DNA of 64,000 nucleotides from Rhodophyticola sp017644125 (GTDB taxonomy: Bacteria > Pseudomonadota > Alphaproteobacteria > Rhodobacterales > Rhodobacteraceae), in assembly GCF_042140125.1 (NCBI RefSeq), contig NZ_CP159473.1. One strand, given 5' to 3'. The notes under the pieces were generated by a model. It ran no database searches and was not told the origin of the DNA. It saw only the letters and a list, made by a program, of their open reading frames with translations. Both the position numbers and the translations under genes were made by a program. Below, piece after piece: positions 1-10,631 of this stretch; the stretch's first letter is position 1; the number at the start of each line of letters is the position of its first letter.

Positions 1-1138
<1,138 letters not shown>

Positions 1139-1735
1139 CTAAACGCCTCCTTGTGGCATCTGCACACCCAGAATTGCGAGAATGATACTCGCCAGCAACG
1201 CGAAGCCGATGAGTGTCAGGATCACCATCACCAAGACCTGACCAAGCGACCGGAACCCGTGCAGCGCCGCGATGAAATTGACCAGAAGCCAGAAGAACAA
1301 CGCGATCGACAGCAGGAAGATCAGTGGCCCAAGCACCGGCAGGATCAGCATCGCCAGCACCTGCAGGACCTGGATGCAGATGAAGATGAATTGCAGCCAG
1401 ATCACCAGCAGGAGGGATTCCTCGAAACGCCCCGTGCCCCCGAACGCCGCGCCGATCCGATGGATCGCGTGGACCATGACGATCAGCAGAACGCCCTGAA
1501 CCAGACCAAACGTAACCGGTGAGATCTGAACCGCCACGTCGCCGGGCGCTGGCGGAGCGACCAGATTGAAGACGAAGCCAAGCAGCATCGTGACCACGAC
1601 GACAAGCGCCAGCATCAGCCAGAGCGCCTGCCGCGGCGGCGCAAAGGTAAGTACGGTGGTGGCACCTTCGCGCGGGTTCGCCACAGTATCGCGCGCGAGG
1701 CGCAAGAGCGATCCCAGGGTCGCGATATCGGTCAT
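1139..1735 (-). CDS. YIP1-family integral membrane protein
   Basis: 198-residue membrane protein. After a hydrophilic N-terminus of about 35 residues there are roughly five hydrophobic segments (for example around residues 36-60, 75-95, 105-140, 145-165 and 170-195). The layout and sequence style fit the YIP1 family. It lies between sufD and sufS on the same strand, one base from its upstream neighbour and abutting sufS. No direct role in Fe-S assembly is evident from the sequence. I infer co-transcription with the suf genes but not function. Confidence 0.75.
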   Translation of the reverse strand: MTDIATLGSLLRLARDTVANPREGATTVLTFAPPRQALWLMLALVVVVTMLLGFVFNLVAPPAPGDVAVQISPVTFGLVQGVLLIVMVHAIHRIGAAFGGTGRFEESLLLVIWLQFIFICIQVLQVLAMLILPVLGPLIFLLSIALFFWLLVNFIAALHGFRSLGQVLVMVILTLIGFALLASIILAILGVQMPQGGV

Positions 1736-1736
1736 C

Positions 1737-2234
1737 CTAGCCCTGCCTTTCAGGCGCCTGTTCGGCCTCGATTAGCGTCATGCCCCAGATTACGACAAAG
1801 GCCAAGAGCAGCCCCGCGCCAACCATGGTTTGGCCGGGCCCCGGCCCGATGAACCCCGCCACCATCCCGTAGAAGAGGAAGGCCGGGCTGGTCGCCAGAA
1901 GCGACCAGAAAAGCGCGAGCCGGGCGGAATAGCCGGTACCCTTGCCGCCAAGCATGCGCGCCACCAGATGGCTGAGCATGCCGATGGCATAGAACAACAG
2001 CGGCGCGATGAACAGCCAGCCGAAAAGAGCCGCGCCGATCAGCGCATCGAGGGGGCGCTCCGGCATCAGGATCGCCTCGCGCTGCAGGCGCGGCCACTGG
2101 GCCACGAAGATCAGCAGACATGCCAGGATCAGATAGACCAGCGCGCGATCTTCGCGCCGCCCCATATCCAGCAGCCTGCGGATCACCCGTCGGGGCCTGC
2201 GCCAGCTTTGCACGATATCCGTCGTGACCGCCAT
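1737..2234 (-). CDS. Second YIP1-like membrane protein
   Basis: 165 residues, with a basic cytoplasmic N-terminus (SWRRPRRVIRRLL) and about four hydrophobic helices. Size and layout resemble the following gene, so the pair may be an old duplication or a heteromeric membrane pair. It starts 3 nt after the sufD stop and ends 1 nt before the next gene, placing it firmly inside the suf transcription unit. Function unknown; the YIP1-family assignment is from overall character only. Confidence 0.65.
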   Translation of the reverse strand: MAVTTDIVQSWRRPRRVIRRLLDMGRREDRALVYLILACLLIFVAQWPRLQREAILMPERPLDALIGAALFGWLFIAPLLFYAIGMLSHLVARMLGGKGTGYSARLALFWSLLATSPAFLFYGMVAGFIGPGPGQTMVGAGLLLAFVVIWGMTLIEAEQAPERQG

Positions 2235-2237
2235 GGC

Positions 2238-3535
2238 TTACCCGCGCCGCCGCTCCAGCCATTGCTGCAGACGCAGCAGGATATCCTCCCGCAGGCGCTC
2301 ATCCTCGATCTCCTCGATGGCTTCGGCCAGAAAGGCCAGAACCAGCAGATCGGTCGCCTTGTCCTCGGGCACACCCCGCGAGCGAAGATAGAACAGCCCA
2401 TCCTCGTCGATCGCGCCCGTGGTCGAGCCGTGGGAGCAGATCACGTCATCGGCGTAGATCTCCAGTTCGGGCTTGGCCTGAAAGCTGCTGTCCTCGTCCA
2501 GAAGCAACGCCTGGCTGATCTGGTAGCCATCGGTTTTCTGCGCCCCCTGGCGCACCAGGATCTTGCCCTGAAACACGCCTTCGGCCCGGTTGCGCAGCAC
2601 CTTCTTGAACACCTGCCGGCTTTCGCATCGCTCCGCGTCATGGGTGATAAAGACCGTGTCGTCATGGTGGAACGCGCCCCGCGCGCCATCGCCAAGGGCC
2701 GCGCCCGCCACATGGGCCACCGCATCGTCGCCCACGATCTCGATGATGTTCTCGTTGCGGGTCAACACGCCATTGGCTGTCAGCGTGAAGGACTTGAAGG
2801 TCGATCCGCTGCCGATCCGGGAGAACATATGCGTGACCGCGCGGCGCTCGTGATCCCTGCCCTGCGCCCTGACGTGGTGGAACGTCCCGCCATCGGCCAC
2901 CTCGATTTCCATGCATTTGTTGAAGCGCGCGGCGGCCGGGCCGCTTTCCAGCACGGTTACCTCGGCCCCCTCCTCGATCTTGACCAGATGGTGAAGGATC
3001 GCGTCCGAGGCCACGTCATTATGCAGATAGATCAGATTGATCGGCTTGCTGACCTTGCCCGTGGCCCGCAGGACGATCCCGTTCGTGGCATAGGCAGTGT
3101 TCAGCGCCGCAAGCGGCCGTGCGACCGGGTCCTGCCCGCGGGTTTCCAGCACACCATACAGATCTTTGGCCCAATGGATATCCTTGGCCAGCGCATCGGC
3201 AAGCAGGTCGATCTCCACCCCTTCAAGGGTCAGATCGTCACTTGCGGCGGCATCGAACACGCCATCGACGAAGACCAGTTTCAGCCGGTCGATCCCGTCG
3301 TAAAGCGGCGCCTCGTCCCGCGCCTCGAAAATGGCGGCCTGTGGCGGTTCGGCCGCGGTCAGCGTCGCGGGATCGGTGAATTTCCAGTATTCGTCCCGCC
3401 GCGTCGGCAGGCCGGAGGCGCGCAACCGCGCGGCCGCCCCCTGCCGCGCCTCTGCGGCCCAGGATGACCCGGCGGGCATCTCCAGCCTGGAAAGCCGCGC
3501 CTCGGTCAGGTCGATCTTGGCTTGAGCCAACGCCA

Positions 3536-3536
<1 letters not shown>
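2238..3536 (-). CDS. sufD: SufD, Fe-S cluster scaffold subunit
   Basis: 432 residues if the ATG at 3536 is used; a GTG one codon upstream (3539) is also in frame. SufD forms the SufBCD scaffold with SufB and the ATPase SufC in the cytosol. The C-terminal half has the family's beta-helix region and the signature around CSHGSTTGAIDEDGLFYLRS, which includes the conserved Cys/His pair, followed by an EEIEDE-rich helix. The start overlaps the sufC stop (TGATG), indicating translational coupling. Confidence 0.95.
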
Positions 3537-4284
<748 letters not shown>

Positions 4285-4291
<7 letters not shown>

Positions 4292-4449
4292 ATATGGGTC
4301 CTCTTGATTGTCAGGCCGCCGCAACGGGCGCCGGATGAATGCAGTGCGCGGGCAGCCGCGCGGGTGATACGGTCGTTTCGGGCGCCGGATATCGCATCGC
4401 GGACGCCATCGGGCCTCTGGCCGGGCAGGATATCGGATGCTGTCGCCAT
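4285..4449 (-). CDS. Possible 54-residue small protein between ybjQ-like gene and sufC
   Basis: An ATG two bases after the stop of the YbjQ-like gene opens a 54-codon frame that ends in TGA overlapping the sufC start by 7 nt. The spacing suggests coupling, and without it there would be about 160 bp of untranslated sequence inside the operon. Against it, third-position GC is lower than in the neighbours and the protein (start MATASDILPGQRPDG) is not recognisable. Low confidence; conservation in related genomes would decide it. Confidence 0.25.
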
Positions 4450-4451
4450 GC

Positions 4452-4763
4452 TCAGCCGAGCCGCACCGCGGTGCCGGAGGCCGAGACCATCAGCATGTTG
4501 TTGATGACCTCGTAATCCAGATCCACGCCGACGACCGCCGTGGCGCCCAGGTCGCGGGCGTGATCGGCCATCTCGTCAAGCGCGGTCTGGCGGGCCTTGC
4601 CAAGTTCCTCTTCATAGGCGCCCGACCGGCCCCCGACGATATCGGTGACCCTCGCGAAGAGGTCGCGAAACACATTCGCGCCAAGGATCGCTTCGCCCAC
4701 GACTATCCCCTTGTATTCGGCGATCTGGTGGCCTTCGACACTATGCGTGGTCGTGATGATCAT
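4452..4763 (-). CDS. YbjQ/UPF0145 family protein
   Basis: 103 residues from the ATG at 4763, which has GGGGTGGAG just upstream; a GTG at 4772 is also in frame. The sequence has the family hallmarks: TTTHSVEGHQIAEYKGIVVGEAILGAN at the start, an acidic central helix (EEELGKARQTALDEMADHA) and GATAVVGVDLDYEV near the end. Members are small, probably homo-oligomeric proteins sometimes called heavy-metal-binding domain proteins; the biochemical role is not settled. Its position between sufB and sufC suggests co-expression with Fe-S assembly. Confidence 0.8.
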   Translation of the reverse strand: MIITTTHSVEGHQIAEYKGIVVGEAILGANVFRDLFARVTDIVGGRSGAYEEELGKARQTALDEMADHARDLGATAVVGVDLDYEVINNMLMVSASGTAVRLG

Positions 4764-4774
4764 ATGCTCCACCC

Positions 4775-5653
4775 CTATCTCGGATCCACATGCGGCAGCC
4801 GGTCGATATAGCCGTGAAGCTGATCCTCCGACAGTTTTCCGCGAACCGACAACTCGCCCATCGCCGTGACGGTGATATCCTGGCTCAGCAGAACCGCGTC
4901 GCTCAGCATGGCCAGATGTTTCAGCTCCTCATCGCCGAGGCTGGGGATATCCAGCAGCGCCCGAAGGAACACCGCATCCCCATCCACCGCCTGGCTGCGA
5001 TAGAACCGCCTCTGAAGCCGGCTGGTATGGGCGTTGAAGAACTTGATCGTCTTCAGGAACAGGAACTTGTGCAACTGATACCCGAGCTTTCGCAAGCTTT
5101 GCATCTGCGCGTCGATCAGCGGCTGATCGACGTAAAGCGGTATGGCCGCAACTTCGGTGATGACCGCAAGGGCCGACCTCAGCTTCTTGACGCCATGTTC
5201 GAAAACAACCGTTTCACCGCCCTGGATGTCGATCTTCAGCAAATCGAAATCGGGCAGATCCTCCAGCCCGTCCAGCGGCTTCGTGACGATCTCCACACGC
5301 TCCTTCACCGTCGCGCCGCGCCGCATCCGGCCAATCGCGTCCAACGTGTCCATGTTCGGTTCAAGCAGAGACGTGAAGCCCGAGCCCTGACAGATATTCA
5401 GCGTGGCCGGGCCATCCGCGCCGATCGCATGAGGCAGATAATGCTCATGCGGACCGGCTTCGGCGACCAGCTCGTCATATCTCTCCGGCTGAGGTTCGAA
5501 GCCCCAGACCTCGCACAGGCCTGCCTTCAGCAACCCCTCGTAGGGTGCCGCTTCCAGCGGATTGGCCCCCACATCCACAATCCGCGTCAGCCGCTCGGGC
5601 GACAACACATCGTAGAGATAGGTGGCCCGCTCTGTCTCGAACGGCGCGGACAT
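4775..5653 (-). CDS. FkbM-family SAM-dependent methyltransferase
   Basis: 292 residues from the ATG at 5653, which overlaps the sufB stop (TAATG). The FkbM fold is visible: motif I VDVGANPLEAAPYE (about residue 27), the acidic FEPQP motif, and LLKIDIQGGE (about 148) corresponding to the family DVEG motif. Members usually methylate sugars or polyketide hydroxyls; the substrate here cannot be predicted. Location between sufB and sufC is unusual and the overlap implies translational coupling to sufB. Confidence 0.85.
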   Translation of the reverse strand: MSAPFETERATYLYDVLSPERLTRIVDVGANPLEAAPYEGLLKAGLCEVWGFEPQPERYDELVAEAGPHEHYLPHAIGADGPATLNICQGSGFTSLLEPNMDTLDAIGRMRRGATVKERVEIVTKPLDGLEDLPDFDLLKIDIQGGETVVFEHGVKKLRSALAVITEVAAIPLYVDQPLIDAQMQSLRKLGYQLHKFLFLKTIKFFNAHTSRLQRRFYRSQAVDGDAVFLRALLDIPSLGDEELKHLAMLSDAVLLSQDITVTAMGELSVRGKLSEDQLHGYIDRLPHVDPR

Positions 5654-7173
5654 TACCCCACGGAGCCTTCCAGCGAAATCGCCACAAGCTGCTGCGCTTC
5701 CATCGCGAATTCCATCGGCAGGGCCTGCAGCACCTCCTTGCAGAACCCATTCACCACCAGGGCCACGGCTTCTTCCTCGTCCATGCCCCGCTGACGGCAA
5801 TAGAACAGCTGATCGTCATCCACTTTCGATGTCGTCGCCTCATGCTCCACGCGGGCGGAGTTGTTCTTGACCTCGATATAGGGAACCGTGTGCGCGCCGC
5901 ACTGATCGCCGATCAGAAGCGAGTCGCATTGCGTGTAGTTCCGCCCGTTCTTGGCCTTCGGATGCATGGAGACCAGACCGCGATAGGTGTTCTGCGCCCG
6001 GCCCGCACTGATGCCCTTGGACACGATCCGGCTTTTCGTGTTCTTGCCCAGATGGATCATCTTGGTGCCGGTATCGGCCTGCTGCATGTTGTTGGCGATT
6101 GCGATGGAGTAGAATTCCCCCTGGCTGTCATCGCCACGCAGAATGCAGGACGGGTATTTCCATGTGATCGCCGATCCGGTCTCGACCTGGGTCCACATCA
6201 CCTTGGACCTGTCGCCCCGGCAATCGGCGCGTTTGGTCACGAAATTGTAGATCCCGCCCTTGCCGTTCTCGTCGCCCGGATACCAGTTCTGGACCGTGGA
6301 ATACTTGATCTCCGCATCTTCCAGCGCCACCAGTTCGACAACCGCCGCGTGCAGCTGATGGGTGTCGCGCTGCGGCGCGGTGCAGCCTTCCAGATAGCTG
6401 ACGTAAGAGCCCTTGTCGGCGATGATCAACGTCCGCTCGAACTGCCCGGTATTCTCGGCATTGATCCGGAAATAGGTGGAGAGCTCCATCGGGCAGCGCA
6501 CGCCCGGCGGCACGTAGACGAACGAGCCGTCCGAGAAGACGGCCGAATTCAGCGTCGCGAAGAAATTGTCGGTGATCGGCACGACAGAACCGAGGTACTT
6601 CTTCACCAGTTCGGGATGCTCCTGGATCGCTTCGGAGATCGAGCAGAAGATCACGCCCGCCTCTTTCAGTTCCTTCTGGAAAGTCGTCCCGACCGAAACG
6701 CTGTCGAACACCGCGTCCACCGCGACCTTGCGGCCTTCCGCGGGCACTTCCTCGGCGCCTTCGACACCGGCGAGGATCATCTGCTCTCTCAGCGGAATGC
6801 CCAGCTTGTCATAGGTCGCCAGAAGCTTCGGATCCACGTCATCGAGGGATTTCGGCTTCTCTTCCATGCTCTTGGGCCGGGCATAGTAATACTGATCCTG
6901 GTAGTCGATCGGCGGGTAGTTCACCATCGCCCATTCCGGCTCGTCCATCTGCTTCCAGCGTTTGAACGCCTGCAGACGCCAATCCAGCATCCACTCGGGC
7001 TCGCCGTTTTTCTCCGAGATCAGACGAACGATATCCTCGTTCACGCCCTTGGGCGCATAGTCCATCTCGATATCGGTCTCCCAACCGTATTTGTATTTGC
7101 CGCCCATGGCCTGAACGGTTTCCACCGTTTCGCGGTCCACACCGTCGCGAATATCCGTGTCGAGTGCTGTCAT
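5653..7173 (-). CDS. sufB: SufB, Fe-S cluster scaffold subunit
   Basis: 506 residues, typical for alphaproteobacterial SufB. SufB is the site where [Fe-S] clusters are built in the SufBC2D complex. Landmarks include FVYVPPGVRCPMELSTYFRI, the EGCTAPQRDTHQLHAAVVEL segment, and the C-terminal HEATTSKVDDDQLFYCRQRG region that interacts with SufD. Upstream is the desulfurase gene about 100 bp away; downstream it overlaps the FkbM gene. Confidence 0.97.
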   Translation of the reverse strand: MTALDTDIRDGVDRETVETVQAMGGKYKYGWETDIEMDYAPKGVNEDIVRLISEKNGEPEWMLDWRLQAFKRWKQMDEPEWAMVNYPPIDYQDQYYYARPKSMEEKPKSLDDVDPKLLATYDKLGIPLREQMILAGVEGAEEVPAEGRKVAVDAVFDSVSVGTTFQKELKEAGVIFCSISEAIQEHPELVKKYLGSVVPITDNFFATLNSAVFSDGSFVYVPPGVRCPMELSTYFRINAENTGQFERTLIIADKGSYVSYLEGCTAPQRDTHQLHAAVVELVALEDAEIKYSTVQNWYPGDENGKGGIYNFVTKRADCRGDRSKVMWTQVETGSAITWKYPSCILRGDDSQGEFYSIAIANNMQQADTGTKMIHLGKNTKSRIVSKGISAGRAQNTYRGLVSMHPKAKNGRNYTQCDSLLIGDQCGAHTVPYIEVKNNSARVEHEATTSKVDDDQLFYCRQRGMDEEEAVALVVNGFCKEVLQALPMEFAMEAQQLVAISLEGSVG

Positions 7174-7276
7174 GGGTCATCCCGTTCGCTATTGGGGCGG
7201 TGTCCGCCGCCCTGTTTCCATCCCGTGCCCACGGGTCGCGCCGTTTCCTCAGAACCGGGTCTACAGCCCTGCCCTG

Positions 7277-8320
7277 CTACGCGACCCGCGCCCGAAACCG
7301 GGCATGGGCTCCTAACCAGGCCTCGCAGAATCGCAAGACCTCTTCCTCGGTCGTCTCCGGGCCAAGCGAGACGCGAATGGCGCTGGCCGCCGCGGTCTCG
7401 TCGAACCCCATTGCGCGCAGAACGGCGCTGGATCTGACCTTGCCCGATGAACAGGCGGACCCTGCCGAGATTGCGAACCCGGCCAGATCCATCTGCATCA
7501 CCTGCGTCTCCCCTTTCCAGCCCGGCGTCACGATGCAGGACGTGTTGGGAAGCCGCTCGACATCTTTCCCGACAAAAATAGTCTCTTTTGTGCGGGCTTC
7601 CAGAGCTGTTTCTAGAATATTTCTAAGTTTGGCAACCCTGTCCCAGACACCAGCCTCCAGATCTTGTGTCGCAGCCCGTGCAGCAGCCCCAAATCCTGCA
7701 ATGCCAATGATGTTTTCCGTGCCCGAACGCCGGCCCATCTCCTGCCCGCCGCCCTTGATCCGGGCTTCCAGATCCAGCCCGCGGCGCAGAACAAGCGCCC
7801 CGATTCCCTTCGGCCCGCCCAGTTTGTGCGCCGAGATCAGCGCCATATCGACGCCGGACCAGTCGAAGGCCACGGGCAGCTTGCCGAAAGCCTGCGTCAT
7901 GTCGCTGACGGCGAGACCCTCGGGGAGGGTCTGAAGAATGCCGGTCTCCGAATTGGCCAACTGCACAGCACTTCGGCCCGGATCGGCGATCGCCACCTGC
8001 CCGGCCCGGTCCACTGCCAGATCCTCGGCGATCCACGCGCGGACCGCATCATGTTCCACCGCCGCCCCGTGCAGACCGCGCCCCGCGCAGGCAAGGGCCG
8101 CCGCTTCCGTCGCGCCGGACAGAAAGACGATATCGGCGGCCTGCGCCCCGAAGGCCTCGGCGACCTCGGCCCGGGCGGTCTCCACCAGCCCCTTGGCCGC
8201 GCGCCCCTCCGCATGCACGGAGGACGGATTGCCGACGATATCCATCGCCGCCACCATCGCCCCGCGCGCCTCCGCCCGCAGCGGCATGGTCGCGTTATGA
8301 TCCAGATAGACCCGGTTCAT
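7277..8320 (-). CDS. Cysteine desulfurase, IscS/NifS-like class V aminotransferase
   Basis: 347 residues from the ATG at 8320 (a GTG three codons upstream is also possible). Group I (IscS/NifS) desulfurase features are N-terminal YLDHNATMPL, the PLP lysine in ISAHKLGGPKGIGAL and the active-site loop AGSACSSGKV. Unlike the SufS at the left edge, which is group II, this enzyme carries the extended CSSGK loop. The operon therefore carries two desulfurases. The sequence is shorter and more alanine-rich than canonical IscS (about 400 residues), like the copies found next to sufB in Rhodobacterales. Confidence 0.9.
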   Translation of the reverse strand: MNRVYLDHNATMPLRAEARGAMVAAMDIVGNPSSVHAEGRAAKGLVETARAEVAEAFGAQAADIVFLSGATEAAALACAGRGLHGAAVEHDAVRAWIAEDLAVDRAGQVAIADPGRSAVQLANSETGILQTLPEGLAVSDMTQAFGKLPVAFDWSGVDMALISAHKLGGPKGIGALVLRRGLDLEARIKGGGQEMGRRSGTENIIGIAGFGAAARAATQDLEAGVWDRVAKLRNILETALEARTKETIFVGKDVERLPNTSCIVTPGWKGETQVMQMDLAGFAISAGSACSSGKVRSSAVLRAMGFDETAAASAIRVSLGPETTEEEVLRFCEAWLGAHARFRARVA

Positions 8321-8444
8321 CGCGGACACACCGCGTCGCGCGCGGCCCCGGCTATCCGGCCGCGCAACGCACGCGCGAGGGGGGGCCGCCCGTCACACGA
8401 CCGCGCCGAGCCGGTCAGGCGCCATATGCCGTGATCGGGCGCCG

Positions 8445-8906
8445 TCAAGCGTCATCCACCACTTCGAAAAGATTGGGCACCGCCGGGCATGGGGTCAGTT
8501 CATTGGTCACCACATCGGACAGGCGGGTCTGATGCAGATACACATAGACATGGGCGCTCAGGCTTTCCCACAGCCGGTTGGTCATGCTCTGCGCGCGGCT
8601 GCCCGAGCTTCCGCCCGACGCGCCCGCGCCCGTGTGCAGGGCGCTCACCGTTTCGTCGACGGCTTCGAAAATCTCCACCACCCGGATCTCCGCGGGCAGC
8701 TTGGCCAGCCGGTACCCGCCACCCGGTCCGCGGACGGATTCCACCAACCCGCCCCGGCGCAGCTTGACGAAAAGCTGTTCGAGATAGGGAAGTGAGATAT
8801 CCTGGCGTTTCGCAATCTCCGAAAGCGAGGTCAGCCCATCATCCGTCTGCAAAGCCAGATCGGCGAGCGCCACCATCGCATACCGGCCCTTGGTGCTGAG
8901 TTTCAT
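8445..8906 (-). CDS. iscR: IscR/Rrf2-family Fe-S responsive regulator
   Basis: 153 residues from the ATG at 8906 (MKLSTKGRYAMVALADLAL), the canonical start of IscR. An Rrf2 winged helix occupies the first 80 residues (ISLPYLEQLFVKLRRGGLVESVRGPGGGYRL). Canonical E. coli IscR has three cysteine ligands near residues 92-104; here that region (HTGAGASGGSSGSR) has none and the only cysteine is in TPCPAVPN close to the C-terminus. This matches the published observation that Rhodobacter sphaeroides IscR uses a single cysteine. It is the first gene of the suf operon and probably autoregulated. Confidence 0.93.
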   Translation of the reverse strand: MKLSTKGRYAMVALADLALQTDDGLTSLSEIAKRQDISLPYLEQLFVKLRRGGLVESVRGPGGGYRLAKLPAEIRVVEIFEAVDETVSALHTGAGASGGSSGSRAQSMTNRLWESLSAHVYVYLHQTRLSDVVTNELTPCPAVPNLFEVVDDA

Positions 8907-9008
8907 TGCCGCCGTCTCCATCATTGGCGCAAGACGCGCCGAAACATTGACCTTTGCCGGCGGGCGGCTTAATTGCCATCCACCCATTTCTCCGACACGC
9001 CCGGAGTT

Positions 9009-9021
9009 TAGAATTGTTCTA
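9009..9021. promoter_or_regulatory. Palindromic operator in the iscR upstream region
   Basis: TAGAATTGTTCTA is a perfect 5+3+5 inverted repeat located about 100 bp upstream of iscR (minus strand) and 60 bp upstream of the hydrolase (plus strand). Position and AT-rich dyad character fit an iron/Fe-S regulator site (IscR, or an Irr/RirA-type site) controlling the suf operon. The assignment to a particular regulator is inference. Confidence 0.6.
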
Positions 9022-9080
9022 GGTAGCGCCCGGCCCTGCTGTCAAGCCGTCGTCAACCGGACCGCCACGAAGGAGGCATG

Positions 9081-9734
9081 ATGCCCGAGGTCATTTTCCC
9101 CGGCCCAGAAGGTCGGCTTGAGGGTCGTTATCACCCACAAAAGGCCAAGGACGCGCCGATTGCCATCATCCTGCACCCGCATCCGCAATTCGGCGGCACG
9201 ATGAACAACCGCGTGGTCTATAACCTGCACTACGCATTCTACAATATGGGCTTCACGGTGCTGCGCTTCAATTTCCGCGGTGTCGGCCGGTCGCAGGGCG
9301 AATATGACCAGGGCATCGGCGAATTGTCCGATGCCGCCTCAGCGCTCGATTATCTTCAGTCGATGAACCCGAATTCGAAGCATTGCTGGGTCGCCGGATT
9401 CTCGTTCGGCGCGTGGATCGGCATGCAGCTTCTGATGCGGCGCCCGGAAATCACCGGCTTCATTAGTGTCTCCCCCCCCGCCAACATGTATGATTTCAGC
9501 TTTCTGGCGCCCTGCCCCGCTTCGGGCCTGATCATCAACGGGGCCTCCGACCGCGTGGCCAAACCGCAGGACACGCGCATTCTGGTGGACAAGCTGCATG
9601 AGCAGAAAGGCATCACGATCACCCATGAAGAGGTGGAAAACGCGGGCCATTTCTTCGAAGATCCGCATATGGACCCGATGATCGAGAGCGTTCAGACCTA
9701 TGTGCGCCGGCGGCTGACGGAAACCACACGCTAG
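9081..9734 (+). CDS. Alpha/beta hydrolase
   Basis: 217 residues from the second of two adjacent ATGs; AAGGAGG at 9070-9076 is better spaced for 9081 than for 9078. Landmarks are HPHPQFGGTMNN in the oxyanion region, FNFRGVGRSQG, the nucleophile elbow GFSFGAW, an aspartate in NGASDRV and the catalytic histidine in NAGHFFED. It belongs to the dienelactone-hydrolase-like group often annotated only as alpha/beta hydrolase. Substrate unknown. It is divergent from iscR across the shared regulatory region. Confidence 0.88.
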   Translation: MPEVIFPGPEGRLEGRYHPQKAKDAPIAIILHPHPQFGGTMNNRVVYNLHYAFYNMGFTVLRFNFRGVGRSQGEYDQGIGELSDAASALDYLQSMNPNSKHCWVAGFSFGAWIGMQLLMRRPEITGFISVSPPANMYDFSFLAPCPASGLIINGASDRVAKPQDTRILVDKLHEQKGITITHEEVENAGHFFEDPHMDPMIESVQTYVRRRLTETTR

Positions 9735-9745
9735 AGACCACGCCC

Positions 9746-9967
9746 ATGAGCATTGTCGAAGAGCTTGCCGATAAACTCGCCAAGGACACGATCGAGGCGG
9801 CGGAAGCCCTTGACGACGATCTTCTGATAAATCGCGTCGCCGAGGTGATCGGTGCCTCTTCCCCCTCGACGGAGGAGGCGTTTCGCACCGCCGTTCGCGT
9901 CCGCATGGCCGAGGCGCGGGCGCGCAAGTATCTGGCCGAGCAGCTCGCGCGGAAAGGCCCCGGCTGA
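9746..9967 (+). CDS. Small acidic/helical protein of unknown function
   Basis: 73 residues, almost entirely predicted helix with acidic N-terminal and basic C-terminal halves (ends ARARKYLAEQLARKGPG). It begins 11 bp after the hydrolase stop, so the two are probably an operon. I do not recognise the family; no membrane segment or cysteine is present. Confidence 0.6.
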   Translation: MSIVEELADKLAKDTIEAAEALDDDLLINRVAEVIGASSPSTEEAFRTAVRVRMAEARARKYLAEQLARKGPG

Positions 9968-10012
9968 ACGTCAGGGCCGCAATATGTTGCAACTCAGGTC
10001 CCCCTGCACAAT

Positions 10013-10027
10013 CTCCTTGTAAAGGAG
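10013..10027 (+). promoter_or_regulatory. Hairpin covering a strong Shine-Dalgarno sequence
   Basis: CTCCTT-GTA-AAGGAG forms a 6-bp hairpin in which the 3' arm is the Shine-Dalgarno AAAGGAGG (10021-10028). It precedes a GTG at 10035. Such a structure would limit ribosome access. Seen directly in sequence; the regulatory role is inference. Confidence 0.4.
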
Positions 10028-10101
10028 GCCGGACGTGCAGACCGAACCGAACCCTTCCAGCCGCTTCACCGGCGGAGACCGACGGGATCACGTCGCTCTC
10101 C

Positions 10102-10605
10102 ATGCTTCTGATCGGGATGCTCTGGATCGGGGCAAGCGCGATGCAAGACCCCGCGACGATGGCCCGCCGCGCCGTGGAGGTGCCCTCCACCTTCTGGATT
10201 CTGGATGCGCTCAAACTGATATCCGCGGCCGCGACGATTGCGCTCGTCATCGCGATCCGCAACCTGACGCATCACGCCGTATGGATCCGCTGGCCCGGGT
10301 TTCTGGCGGCCGCCTGCCTGGTGGGGAACGCGGCGCTGAGCATCGCGCTGATCAGCGGGCTGGCCAGCCCCTCCCTCATGCCCGCAATCGGCCTGCTCGC
10401 CCTTGGGTCCGCGCTGTTGGGCGCGCTCTGGCTGATCCTTGTCAACGGCACGGCCCTGCTCGCCCGGCCATGGCCACCTGTCATCTCGATCCTTGGTATC
10501 GGCGCGGGGCTACTGGGTCTTTTTCCGCCGCTCGGGATGGTGGCTTTCGCCCTCGGTCTGATCTGGACCTGTGCGATGATCTGGGGTTTCCTGCGCAAGG
10601 CCTGA
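10102..10605 (+). CDS. Four-helix integral membrane protein, possibly N-terminally frameshifted
   Basis: 167 residues with about five hydrophobic segments (residues 1-14, 36-52, 60-85, 92-115, 125-162). No family recognised. The ATG at 10102 has no ribosome binding site, whereas the strong AAAGGAGG and GTG at 10035 open a different frame. Deleting one base near 10070 would join that start to this frame and give a natural hydrophilic N-terminus ahead of the first helix. The annotated start is therefore doubtful. Confidence 0.6.
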   Translation: MLLIGMLWIGASAMQDPATMARRAVEVPSTFWILDALKLISAAATIALVIAIRNLTHHAVWIRWPGFLAAACLVGNAALSIALISGLASPSLMPAIGLLALGSALLGALWLILVNGTALLARPWPPVISILGIGAGLLGLFPPLGMVAFALGLIWTCAMIWGFLRKA

Positions 10606-10631
10606 ACGAGGGCCCCGCGACACCACGCCAC

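Noticed and set aside
1830..3467. Long plus-strand open frame opposite sufD (about 545 codons)
   Set aside because: Fully antisense to sufD and rich in His/Gln/Arg, as expected of the shadow of a high-GC gene; no domain pattern.
5545..7437. Plus-strand open frame of 630 codons opposite sufB
   Set aside because: Antisense to sufB, low-complexity composition, no homology pattern.
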